From Frankiales bacterium (GTDB taxonomy: Bacteria; Actinomycetota; Actinomycetes; JAFAQI01): DNA of 9,857 nt. Numbering within the stretch: the first letter of the stretch is position 1; each line of letters starts with the position of its first letter. The DNA is taken from positions 1 to 9,857 of the forward strand of contig JAFAQI010000044.1 of the NCBI GenBank assembly GCA_019246495.1, written 5' to 3'. This document shows positions 1-8,511 of the stretch, one piece after another. The notes under the pieces are model-generated. The model did not search any database. It had not been told where the DNA came from and saw only the letters and a program-made list of their open reading frames with translations. A program made the translations under genes and the position numbers.

Positions 1-1889
<1,889 letters not shown>

Positions 1890-1890
<1 letters not shown>

Positions 1891-2390
1891 TGTCCCGGCG
1901 CACCGCCCTTGCCGGCGCAGTCGCGATCACCGCGCTGCTGCTGCAGGTCACCGTGATCGACCGGCTGCACCTGCCGGCCGGTCGCCCGGACCTGGCACTC
2001 GTCTGCGTGGTCGCCTTCGCCTTGGTCGGTGGTCCGACGTACGGCGCAGTGCTCGGGTTCGGGGTCGGCTTCCTCGCCGACATCATGCCGCCGGCCGACC
2101 ACACGATCGGCCTGTTGGCGCTCGCTTATGCGGTGGTCGGCTACCTCGCCGGGCTGGTCGAGGACGTCGAGGAGCGGTCCGTCGTGACGACGGTCCTGAT
2201 GGTCGGGCTGGCCAGCGCGGTCGCGGTGGTGGTGTTCGCGATGATCGGCGCGCTGCTCGGCAACGCCCACATCAGCCTGTCCGCGGTGGCCCACTCGCTG
2301 GCCGCCACGGTTATCTACGATGTGGTCCTGGCGCCGTTCGTGGTGCCACTCGTGTCCGGTGCCGTTCGGCACGCGGAGCCTGCCGGATGA
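1890..2390 (+). CDS. mreD: Cell-shape membrane protein MreD
   Basis: MreD is a small polytopic membrane protein that partners MreC in the elongasome. The 166-residue product is of usual length and almost wholly hydrophobic. About five to six membrane segments can be seen, around residues 6-22, 33-50, 54-70, 72-90, 102-125 and 130-155. A loop carries the basic/polar stretch RPDLALVCV that opens the conserved core. The ATG at 1890 shares its A with the mreC stop (TAATG) and lacks a purine-rich leader, which points to translational coupling with mreC. Sequence conservation in this family is weak, so the call rests on size, topology and position between mreC and the PBP2 gene. Its TGA overlaps an ATG (ATGA, 2387-2390) that opens a 20-codon mini-ORF leading to the PBP2 start. 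Confidence 0.92.
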
Positions 2391-2449
2391 GCGAGTGCCC
2401 GCCTACGACGCGGACCAGCCCCGGAGCAGAGCAGGAGCCCCATCCGTGA
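2387..2449 (+). other. 20-codon mini-ORF bridging mreD and the PBP2 gene
   Basis: An ATG overlapping the mreD stop as ATGA opens a frame of exactly 20 codons (MSECPPTTRTSPGAEQEPHP). Its TGA (2447-2449) overlaps the GTG start of the PBP2 gene as GTGA. The frame could carry terminating mreD ribosomes over the 55-base gap and deliver them at the next start. The peptide has no recognisable domain. The alternative is that this is simply a spacer whose stop and start positions coincide by chance. The strong ribosome-binding site inside it (2433-2437) would also allow independent initiation. Confidence 0.35.
2433..2437 (+). promoter_or_regulatory. Ribosome-binding site deciding the PBP2 start
   Basis: AGGAG lies 8 bases before the GTG at 2446. 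This favours that start over in-frame upstream alternatives back to 2320, which would add unrelated residues and overlap mreD. Confidence 0.75.
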
Positions 2450-4686
2450 GCGACCGGTCACGGCTGCGCCTCGTGGTGCTGCGCGTCCTGATCGTCTCGC
2501 TGCTGCTCACCCTGCTGGGCCGGCTCTGGTATCTCCAGGTGCTCGCCGGGCCGCAGTACGCCCGGGCCGCGGCCGACAACCAGGTCCGCGACATCATCGC
2601 GACCGCGCCGCGCGGCGAGATCCTCGACGACAAGGGCCGTCCGTGGGCCCGTAACAAGACCGCGCTCGTCGTGTCCGTCGACCGCCTCGCCCTGCAACGG
2701 CAGTCCGACGGCGGAACGCAGGTGCTGCACCGGCTCGCGCACGTGCTCGGGGTCTCCTACGCCGACCTCTACCCGCGCACCGAGCTGTGCGGGAAGGGTG
2801 GCCTGCCGCACGGCTGCTGGAACGGCTCGCCGTACGAGCCGATCCCGGTCACGCAACTCAAGGACGACCGTCGCTCGACGCTGCTCGCGCTTCAGATCCT
2901 CGAGCGCAAGGAGGACTTCCCGGGCGTCACCGCGGAGCTCGCCGCGGTCCGTCACTACACCAAGCCGCTCGGCGCCTATGCCACGCACGTGCTCGGCAAC
3001 CTCGCGCCGATCACGCCGGACGAGCTGAAGAAGCTGCCGCTGGCCGAGCAGGCAGCGCGGCTGCGCGACCTTGTCGGTCGGCAGGGGCTGGAGCAGCAGT
3101 ACGACATCTTCCTGCGCGGCCGGGCCGGCGTCACGCAGGTCGCGGTCGACCACATGGGCGGCGTGACCGGCACGCTGAAGCAGACGTCGCCGCAACCGGG
3201 CGACACCGTCGTGACGAGTCTCGACGCGCGGGTCCAGGCGACGCTCGAGAGCGCCTTGGCGGGAGCGGTCCACAACGCGCGGCAGCTTGGCAAGGCCGGG
3301 TTCGGTGGCCCTGCTGACTTCGCTGCGGGCGTGGTGCTCGACGTGCAGACCGGACACGTCGTCGCGATGGGGTCCTATCCGACGTACGACCCGTCGCTGT
3401 GGGACGGCGGGCGCATCGACGCGAAGGCATACGACCGGCTCCGGCACACGCCGGGCAACCCGCTGTTGGACAAGGCCTACCAGAGCGCCTACTCGCCCGG
3501 GTCGACGTTCAAGCTCATCTCGACCTCCGGCTTGCTGAACGACGGCATGGCGTCGATCAACGGGACCTACCAGTGCAGTCCGTCGTACTCCATCGGTGCG
3601 TCGTCGTTCCGCAACTTCGAGGGCGAGGCGTTCGGCGCGATCAGCCTGCACACCACGATCGTGAAGTCTTGCGACACCGTCTACTACGGGCTCGCCTATC
3701 ACGACTGGTTGCGCGACGAGGCGTTGATCCGGCAGCACAAGAAGCCGGTCGAGGGCGTGCAGCACATCGCGCGCGACTACGGGCTCGGCACGCCGACCGG
3801 AATCGACCTGCCCAACGCGACCGTCGGTCACATCGCCGACCGTCGCAACCAGCTGCTGCGCTGGAAGCAGACGAAGCGCAACTACTGCCTCGGTGCGAAG
3901 CGGCGCAAGCCCGGCGACATCCTCAAGGCCTACGACCAGGAGTACTGCACCGACGGCTGGCGGTTCAATCCCGGTCTGCAGCTGATCGAGGACATCGGAC
4001 AGGGCTCGGTGCTCGTGTCGCCGCTGCAGCTGGCCGTCGCCTACTCGGCGCTTGCCAACGGCGGTACGGTGTTCGAGCCGCGGATCGGCAAGGCGATCGT
4101 CAGCCCGTCGGGCCGGGTCGTGAAGCGCATCACCGCTCCGGTCCGCGACCACATTCCGTTGAGCCGGGCCGATCTCGACTACATCCGCACGGCGATGTAC
4201 GGCGTGACGCGGCAGGGTGGAACGGCCGGTGGCGCATTCATCGGCTTCCCGTTCGGCAAGGTCGACGTGGGTGGCAAGACCGGGTCCGCCGAGCTGGGCC
4301 TGAACCGTAGCTTCACGTCCGCGTGGTTCGCGTCGTTCGCGGGTCTCGCGGGGCAGAAGCCGAGGTTCTGCACGGTCATCATGGTCGACAAGGGCGGCGT
4401 GGGTGGCACGGTCGCCGCGCCGGCGGTGCGCAAGGTGTGGGACACCGTGTTCGGGGTGGAGAACCACAGGGCGGCGTTCCCGACGGGCAAGCCTCCGGTG
4501 AAACTTCCCGCGACGAGCCGGTTCGGCAACGGCGTACCGACCACAGGCAACGCGACGTCCGGCTCTGGCGCGTCACCGGCGGCCCTAGGGCCCGTCGGCT
4601 GGCCGTTGCCTGACCTGCCGCCGGCGGTATTGGCGCGGTCGTCGTGGGCCGCGCTCGGCAGCGGTCGGTGGGGAGCGGTCAGTTGA
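2446..4686 (+). CDS. mrdA: Penicillin-binding protein 2 (elongasome class B transpeptidase)
   Basis: This transpeptidase crosslinks peptidoglycan during lateral growth and works with RodA. From the GTG at 2446 the product has 746 residues. It has a short basic tail and one membrane anchor (about 9-30), then the PBP dimerisation domain opening with APRGEILDDKGRPWARN. The transpeptidase domain follows, with active-site STFK (S353, K356), SCD (408-410) in the place of the usual SxN, and KTG (611-613). A Pro/Ser/Gly-rich tail fills the last 70 residues or so. Cysteine pairs C115/C124 and C481/C501 sit in insertions relative to the short proteobacterial enzyme, and C377 and C409 are further extracytoplasmic cysteines. 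The length is above the roughly 630 residues of E. coli PBP2 but is usual for actinobacteria. It is encoded between mreD and rodA, overlapping rodA by four bases. Context and the paired rodA favour PBP2 over the divisome protein PBP3/FtsI. Confidence 0.95.
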   Translation: MSDRSRLRLVVLRVLIVSLLLTLLGRLWYLQVLAGPQYARAAADNQVRDIIATAPRGEILDDKGRPWARNKTALVVSVDRLALQRQSDGGTQVLHRLAHVLGVSYADLYPRTELCGKGGLPHGCWNGSPYEPIPVTQLKDDRRSTLLALQILERKEDFPGVTAELAAVRHYTKPLGAYATHVLGNLAPITPDELKKLPLAEQAARLRDLVGRQGLEQQYDIFLRGRAGVTQVAVDHMGGVTGTLKQTSPQPGDTVVTSLDARVQATLESALAGAVHNARQLGKAGFGGPADFAAGVVLDVQTGHVVAMGSYPTYDPSLWDGGRIDAKAYDRLRHTPGNPLLDKAYQSAYSPGSTFKLISTSGLLNDGMASINGTYQCSPSYSIGASSFRNFEGEAFGAISLHTTIVKSCDTVYYGLAYHDWLRDEALIRQHKKPVEGVQHIARDYGLGTPTGIDLPNATVGHIADRRNQLLRWKQTKRNYCLGAKRRKPGDILKAYDQEYCTDGWRFNPGLQLIEDIGQGSVLVSPLQLAVAYSALANGGTVFEPRIGKAIVSPSGRVVKRITAPVRDHIPLSRADLDYIRTAMYGVTRQGGTAGGAFIGFPFGKVDVGGKTGSAELGLNRSFTSAWFASFAGLAGQKPRFCTVIMVDKGGVGGTVAAPAVRKVWDTVFGVENHRAAFPTGKPPVKLPATSRFGNGVPTTGNATSGSGASPAALGPVGWPLPDLPPAVLARSSWAALGSGRWGAVS
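4670..4675 (+). promoter_or_regulatory. Ribosome-binding site for rodA, inside the PBP2 gene
   Basis: GGGGAG lies 7 bases before the TTG at 4683. It selects this TTG, which overlaps the PBP2 stop as TTGA, over the in-frame GTG at 4644, which has no comparable leader. Confidence 0.7.
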
Positions 4687-5873
4687 CGGACTGGTCGACA
4701 CCGCGGACGGCGCCGTACTCGCTTCGGCGGCGGGAGTCGCTGCGTGAGCGCGCACTCGACCGCGAGTCCCCGTTACGGCGACTCGACTGGGTGCTGATGC
4801 TCGCCGTGCTGGTGCTGTGCGCCATGGGCGCGATGCTCGTGTGGGGTGCGACGAAGCCGCAGAACCTCGCGGCGGGCATCGACCCCAACGCCTACCTGAA
4901 GAAGGACATCCTCAACGTCGCAATCGGGCTCGCGTTGGGTGCGGTGGCGGCGATGGTCGACTACCGGACGATCCGCGCGTATGCGCCCGTGGTCTATCTC
5001 GCGTCGTTCGTCGGCCTCGTGTTCGTGCTCGTGCACGGCGTAACGGTGAACGGCTCGCACTCGTGGGTGCGGCTCGGCGCGGGGTTCGAGGTGCAGCCGT
5101 CGGAGTTCGCGAAGATCGCGATCATCGTCGTCGGCGCGATGCTGCTCGGCGAACGCGCGGACGGCGCGGATGCGCCGGAGAACCGTGACGTGTGGCTGAC
5201 GCTGGCGGCGACAGCGGTACCGGTGTTGCTGATCCTCAAACAGCCGGACGTCGGGACCGTGATGGTCGTTGCGTTCGTCGTGTTCGGCATCATCGCGATG
5301 AGTGGCGTGTCGGCACGCTGGATCGTCGGAATCCTGGTTGTTGCGATGGCCGGCGCGCTGGTCATCATGCACCTGCACCTGTTGCAGCAGTACCAGATCG
5401 ACCGCTTCACGTCGTTCACGAACCCGAAGGCCGACACGCAGGGCGCCGGCTACAACACGCACCAGGCGCGGATCGCGATCGGCTCGGGTGGGTTGTTCGG
5501 CAAGGGCCTGTTCCACGGGACGCAGACCAACGGCCAGTTCGTGCCGGAGCAGCAGACCGACTTCGTGTTCACGGTGGCGGGGGAGGAGCTCGGACTTGTC
5601 GGCGCGGGGCTCATCGTCGTACTGGTCGGCGTCGTGTTGTGGCGTGGCCTGTCGATCGCGGCCCGGGCGGAGGACGCGTTCGGGACGCTCGTCGCAGTCG
5701 GCGTCGTGTGCTGGTTCGCGTTCCAGGCGTTCGAGAACATCGGCATGACGGTCGGCATCATGCCGGTGACCGGCTTACCCCTGCCGTTCGTCAGCTACGG
5801 CGGGTCGTCGATGTTCGCCTCGCTGCTGGCGGTCGGCCTGCTGCAGAACGTCCACATGCGCACCCGCAGCTAG
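4683..5873 (+). CDS. rodA: SEDS peptidoglycan glycosyltransferase RodA
   Basis: RodA polymerises lipid II into glycan strands, in complex with PBP2. The 396-residue product has a basic cytoplasmic N-terminus of about 34 residues and then roughly ten membrane segments. Family signatures are GSHSWVRLGAGFEVQPSEFAK (124-144), PEQQTDFVFTVAGEELG with the likely catalytic Asp293, and the C-terminal GLPLPFVSYGGSSM (364-377). The start chosen is TTG at 4683, which has a strong ribosome-binding site 7 bases upstream and overlaps the PBP2 TGA by four bases. A GTG at 4644 would add 13 residues. Two leucines, L31 (4773-4775) and L365 (5775-5777), use TTA, the rarest leucine codon in such genomes; I found no TTA in frame in any other gene of the window. 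FtsW, the divisome paralogue, is less likely because the neighbours are mre genes and PBP2. Confidence 0.94.
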   Translation: MTDWSTPRTAPYSLRRRESLRERALDRESPLRRLDWVLMLAVLVLCAMGAMLVWGATKPQNLAAGIDPNAYLKKDILNVAIGLALGAVAAMVDYRTIRAYAPVVYLASFVGLVFVLVHGVTVNGSHSWVRLGAGFEVQPSEFAKIAIIVVGAMLLGERADGADAPENRDVWLTLAATAVPVLLILKQPDVGTVMVVAFVVFGIIAMSGVSARWIVGILVVAMAGALVIMHLHLLQQYQIDRFTSFTNPKADTQGAGYNTHQARIAIGSGGLFGKGLFHGTQTNGQFVPEQQTDFVFTVAGEELGLVGAGLIVVLVGVVLWRGLSIAARAEDAFGTLVAVGVVCWFAFQAFENIGMTVGIMPVTGLPLPFVSYGGSSMFASLLAVGLLQNVHMRTRS

Positions 5874-5883
5874 AGCTGTGGCG

Positions 5884-5896
5884 CCAGCCGAGCTGG
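5884..5896. terminator. Weak hairpin between convergent genes
   Basis: The 34-base gap between the convergent rodA and the minus-strand gene contains CCAGC, a CGA loop and GCTGG, extendable by a G-T pair and followed by TTCT. It sits where a terminator for the mre operon would be expected. The stem is only 5-6 bases and the T-run is poor, so function is uncertain. Confidence 0.3.
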
Positions 5897-5907
5897 TTCT
5901 AACCCGG

Positions 5908-6486
5908 TCAGGTGGCCACAGTCCGGCGGCGGCCGAACAGCGCGAGCATCCGGGTCTGCGGGTCGGCATCGGGAGCGACGTCGACCGGCGGGTCGAAGAG
6001 GCCGGACTGCGCGAGCATCTCCGCGTTCGGTCTCGTCTCGGCGTCGACCCATGCGACGAGGTCGGCGTCCAGTTCGTCGTCCGCACCGATTCCGCGTGCG
6101 AGGTCCCAGGCGTGTACGACGAAGTCTCCGGTCAGCTGAGCCAGATATCCGGTCGCCGGCGTCTCGCCGTAGGACAAGTGCACGGTGCGGTCCAGCGCGC
6201 CGGGCGACGAGACCGCTGCCGATGCCGCAGCGAGCGCATCGTCGTAGGACCCGACCGGGTCGTCACCGAGCAGGTCACCGTCGAAGCGATCGCCCACGTC
6301 CGCGATCGTCGCGCCCTCGAGCAGCGGGACGGCCCATCGCGCCTCGTAGACGAGGTGGTTGACGAGTGCGCGCACGTCCCAGTCCGCACAGGGCGTCGGC
6401 GCCCCCCACCGGTCGGCGGGGACGCGATGCACGAGCGAGCCGAAGTGTCGGTGCGCGCGCTCGAACCGGTCGACGAGTTCGCTCAT
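5908..6486 (-). CDS. DinB-like metal-binding protein of the maleylpyruvate isomerase N-terminal family (TIGR03086 type)
   Basis: The 192-residue product begins MSELVDRFERAHRHFGSLV and carries the family pattern TPCADWDVRALVNHLVYEARW, with candidate metal ligands H44 and E48. It has a second signature, GDFVVHAWDLARG, with H125 and D128. The arrangement fits the four-helix DinB fold, in which histidines bind a divalent metal. In actinobacteria such proteins are numerous; a few are mycothiol-dependent enzymes, but most have no known substrate, so no reaction is assigned. The ATG at 6486 is preferred because upstream in-frame codons cover the divergent gene and read as non-family sequence. The gene converges on rodA and diverges from the radical SAM gene, so it is not part of either operon. 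It is probably a later insertion between them. Confidence 0.87.
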   Translation of the reverse strand: MSELVDRFERAHRHFGSLVHRVPADRWGAPTPCADWDVRALVNHLVYEARWAVPLLEGATIADVGDRFDGDLLGDDPVGSYDDALAAASAAVSSPGALDRTVHLSYGETPATGYLAQLTGDFVVHAWDLARGIGADDELDADLVAWVDAETRPNAEMLAQSGLFDPPVDVAPDADPQTRMLALFGRRRTVAT

Positions 6487-6493
6487 GACTGGA

Positions 6494-6537
6494 GTATGGC
6501 CATTTGGCCTCGCTAGAAGCCGGTCAGATGGCCATAC
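6494..6537. promoter_or_regulatory. Inverted repeat in the divergent promoter region
   Basis: GTATGGCCAT (6494-6503) and ATGGCCATAC (6528-6537) are perfect inverted copies 24 bases apart. Each contains the 8-base palindrome ATGGCCAT, and the palindrome centres are 32 bases apart, about three helical turns. Each copy points outward. On the minus strand ATGGCCATAC ends 7 bases before the ATG at 6486; on the plus strand it ends 10 bases before the GTG at 6548. CATACT (minus strand) and TACCCT (6535-6540, plus strand) resemble -10 boxes placed 6-7 bases before the start codons, as in leaderless actinobacterial transcripts. No convincing -35 boxes were found. A shared operator or a pair of mirrored promoters fits best. 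Confidence 0.45.
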
Positions 6538-6547
6538 CCTGGTCGGC

Positions 6548-8500
6548 GTGCCTGTCGAGTCCGTTTTCGCGCGTCTGGAGCCGCTGCTGCCTCGCGTGCA
6601 GAAGCCGATCCAGTACGTCGGGGGCGAGCTGCACAGTGTCGTCAAGGACTGGGACGACCCGGCCGGCATGGGAACTCCAGCCGGCTCCGAGCCGGTCCGC
6701 TGGGCGCTCATGTATCCGGACGCCTACGAGGTCGGCCTGCCCAACCAGGGCGTGCAGATCCTCTACGAACTGCTCAACGAACGCGATGACGTCATCGCCG
6801 AGCGCACCTACAGCGTGTGGCCCGACATGGAAGCCGTCATGCGCGAGCACGGCATCCCGCAGTTCACCGTCGACGGGCATCGTCCGGTCGGCGCGTTCGA
6901 CGTCTTCGGCGTGAGCTTCTCGACCGAGCTCGGATACACGAATCTGCTCACCGCACTGGACCTCGCGGGCATCCCGCTCGACGCAGCCGACCGCACCGAC
7001 GGTCACCCGATCGTCGTCGCCGGCGGACACGCGGCGTTCAACCCCGAGCCGATCGCGACGTTCATCGACGCAGCCGTGCTCGGCGACGGCGAGGAAGCTG
7101 CGCTGCGTCTCACCGACATCGTGCGCGACTGGAAGCGTGCCGGTCGCCCGGACGGCCGCGACGGCCTGCTCATGCGACTCGCCGTCGACGGCGTCGCCTA
7201 CGTCCCCGCGTTCTACGACGTCGACTACCTCGCCGACGGCCGCATCCAGCGCGTCACACCCAACCGCCCCGGCGTTCCGTGGCGGGTCAGCAAGCACACC
7301 GTCATGGATCTCGACCAGTGGCCCTATCCGAAGAAGCCACTCGTTCCGCTCGCCGAGACCGTGCACGAGCGCTACAGCGTCGAGATCTTCCGCGGGTGCA
7401 CACGTGGCTGCCGGTTCTGCCAGGCCGGCATGATCACCCGCCCGGTGCGCGAGCGCAGCATCACGACCGTCGGCGACATGGTGCAGCGCGGCATCGCCGC
7501 GACCGGGTTCGAGGAGGTCGGACTGCTGTCGCTCAGCAGTGCCGACCACAGCGAGATCGGTGAGATCGCCAAGGGACTCGCCGACCGGTACGACGGGGAC
7601 AACGTGTCGCTGAGTCTCCCGTCGACACGAGTCGACGCGTTCAACATCACTCTCGCCAACGAGCTGTCGCGCAACGGTCGTCGTACCGGGCTCACGTTCG
7701 CACCCGAAGGCGGCAGCGAGCGGATGCGCAAGGTCATCAACAAGATGGTCACCGAGGACGACCTCATCCGCACCGTCGCGACGGCATATGGCAACGGCTG
7801 GCGTCAGGTGAAGCTCTACTTCATGTGCGGGCTGCCGACCGAGACCGACGACGACGTCATGCAGATCGCCGACATGGCGCGGCGCGTCATCAAGACCGGA
7901 CGCGAGGCCGCGGGTCGCAAGGACATCCGCTGCACGATCTCGATCGGCGCGTTCGTGCCAAAGCCGCACACGCCGTTCCAGTGGGCCGCACAGCTCGACC
8001 ACGAGACCGTCGACAAGCGGCTCAAGGCACTCAAGTCCGCGGTGATGAACGACCGCGACTACGGCCGCGCGATCGGCATCCGCTACCACGACGGCCGTCC
8101 GTCGATCGTCGAAGGACTGCTGTCCCGAGGCGACCGCCGGGTCGGTGCGGTCATCCGTCGCGTCTGGGAGGACGGCGGCCGGTTCGACGGCTGGAGCGAA
8201 CACTTCTCCTACGAGCGCTGGGAGCGATGCGCGGCCGGGGTCTTCGCCGACACGCCGGTGAGCCTCGACTGGTTCACCACCCGCGAGCGCGACCTCGCCG
8301 AGGTGCTGCCGTGGGACCACCTCGACTCCGGGCTCGACAAAGACTGGATGTGGGCGGACTGGCAGGACGCGGTCCGCGAGGTCGAGGTCGACGACTGCCG
8401 CTGGACGCCCTGCTACGACTGCGGCGTCTGCCCGTCGCAGGGCACCGAGATCCAGGTCGGGCCGACCGGCCGCCAGCTCCTGCCGCTGTCCGTCGTCTGA
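6548..8500 (+). CDS. Radical SAM protein, TIGR03960 family
   Basis: This is a radical S-adenosylmethionine enzyme of unknown reaction. From the GTG at 6548 (MPVESVFARLEPLLPRVQKPIQYVGG, a typical family start) it has 650 residues. The N-terminal part resembles a B12-binding-type Rossmann region: YPDAYEVGLPNQG (56-68), GGHAAFNPEP (159-168), GDGEEA (179-184). The position of the usual axial histidine is taken by Y60, so cobalamin binding is doubtful. The radical SAM core follows, with the 4Fe-4S motif CTRGCRFC (C284, C288, C291). The C-terminal CxxxxCxxCxxC cluster (C617, C622, C625, C628) could hold a further metal site. The DUF2344 partner begins 11 bases downstream and an RNase E-like gene follows, the usual actinobacterial setting. 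The leader has no ribosome-binding site; a -10-like TACCCT 7 bases before the start allows leaderless expression. Confidence 0.92.
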   Translation: MPVESVFARLEPLLPRVQKPIQYVGGELHSVVKDWDDPAGMGTPAGSEPVRWALMYPDAYEVGLPNQGVQILYELLNERDDVIAERTYSVWPDMEAVMREHGIPQFTVDGHRPVGAFDVFGVSFSTELGYTNLLTALDLAGIPLDAADRTDGHPIVVAGGHAAFNPEPIATFIDAAVLGDGEEAALRLTDIVRDWKRAGRPDGRDGLLMRLAVDGVAYVPAFYDVDYLADGRIQRVTPNRPGVPWRVSKHTVMDLDQWPYPKKPLVPLAETVHERYSVEIFRGCTRGCRFCQAGMITRPVRERSITTVGDMVQRGIAATGFEEVGLLSLSSADHSEIGEIAKGLADRYDGDNVSLSLPSTRVDAFNITLANELSRNGRRTGLTFAPEGGSERMRKVINKMVTEDDLIRTVATAYGNGWRQVKLYFMCGLPTETDDDVMQIADMARRVIKTGREAAGRKDIRCTISIGAFVPKPHTPFQWAAQLDHETVDKRLKALKSAVMNDRDYGRAIGIRYHDGRPSIVEGLLSRGDRRVGAVIRRVWEDGGRFDGWSEHFSYERWERCAAGVFADTPVSLDWFTTRERDLAEVLPWDHLDSGLDKDWMWADWQDAVREVEVDDCRWTPCYDCGVCPSQGTEIQVGPTGRQLLPLSVV

Positions 8501-8511
8501 CCGCGCACGTC

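Noticed and set aside
2458..4467. A 669-codon open frame on the minus strand opposite the PBP2 gene
   Set aside because: Its composition (Arg, Val, Asp, His, Gln-rich with no domain) is that of the mirror frame of a GC-rich gene. The plus strand has clear PBP motifs and ribosome-binding sites.
4600..4682. A separate small gene at the end of the PBP2 frame
   Set aside because: The stretch continues the PBP2 C-terminal Pro/Gly-rich tail without a stop, and no independent start signal or motif is seen.
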